The translations under genes and the position numbers were made by a program. A stretch of DNA of 64,000 bases, taken from positions 6,244,289-6,308,288 of the forward strand of contig NC_037640.1 of the NCBI RefSeq assembly GCF_003254395.2, given 5' to 3'. The stretch comes from Apis mellifera (taxonomy: Eukaryota > Arthropoda > Insecta > Hymenoptera > Apidae). Shown here in pieces: positions 63,891 to 64,000 of this stretch. The notes below the pieces were generated by a model. That model did no database searches. It was given only the letters and a program-made list of their open reading frames with translations, and was not told where the DNA came from. The first letter of the stretch is position 1; each line of letters opens with the position of its first letter.

Positions 63891-64000
63891 GGAAATAAAT
63901 GGGGAGACGCGTGATTTTCGCGCAATCACCGCCGCCCAACGAGGCTCGTTGCAGTAGGTTCGTAGTGGCGACGAGCCGCGGCGAAGGGCCCCGCCGGCGA

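Larger units (their letters stand above)
47221..64000. other. Upstream/intergenic region without detectable genes
   Basis: I read both strands here and found no exon chain, no recognisable protein family and no structured RNA. Open frames are short and follow repeats or GC-rich stretches. The region may include 5' UTR exons and enhancers of Gyc76C. It contains many A/T homopolymers, (GA)n tracts and one CTAAAAATAG motif at 54754; the inverted-repeat element at 55107, the diverged repeats to 56110 and the right-edge minisatellite are listed separately. Confidence 0.6.

Overview
This is eukaryotic nuclear DNA, almost certainly from an insect and most likely a bee (Apis-like). Genes are split by GT-AG introns. 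The left 12 kb is very AT-rich, while the rest is more GC- and CpG-rich and full of (GA)n, (TA)n and (TTA)n microsatellites. The encoded proteins look like insect orthologues. The species call is inference. There are no prokaryotic operons, CRISPR arrays or rRNA genes, and I found no convincing tRNA.

Four protein-coding genes are supported, all reconstructed by hand with consistent splice phases. (1) 1-3910, plus strand: the last ten exons of a dumpy-like apical matrix protein (EGF/DPY modules, ZP domain, furin site, membrane anchor), with its 5' part outside the window. (2) 5178-7183, minus strand: a complete 8-exon gene for the tRNA-splicing ligase RtcB. (3) 8146-8848, plus strand: a complete 3-exon gene for the complex I LYR subunit NDUFA6/B14. 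(4) 9921-47220, minus strand: an 18-exon receptor guanylate cyclase of about 1456 residues, the Gyc76C orthologue, whose 24.2-kb and 5.8-kb introns fill most of the window. The first three genes are compact neighbours; RtcB and NDUFA6 are divergent around a 962-bp spacer. I see no functional link among the four genes.

From 47.2 kb to the right end I find no gene. That stretch holds upstream or intergenic DNA with simple repeats, a 106-bp element with perfect 16-bp terminal inverted repeats, a diverged repeat cluster near 55.4-56.1 kb, and a ~180-bp minisatellite at the right edge.

I do not see a new multi-gene system. The signals most worth checking are noncoding: a divergent set of four CTCF-core-like AGATGGCG sites inside an inverted repeat between RtcB and NDUFA6; an apparent excess of MEF2-type CTA(A/T)4TAG sites across the Gyc76C introns, several lying in locally duplicated ~50-bp segments; and the repeat elements near 55 and 63 kb.
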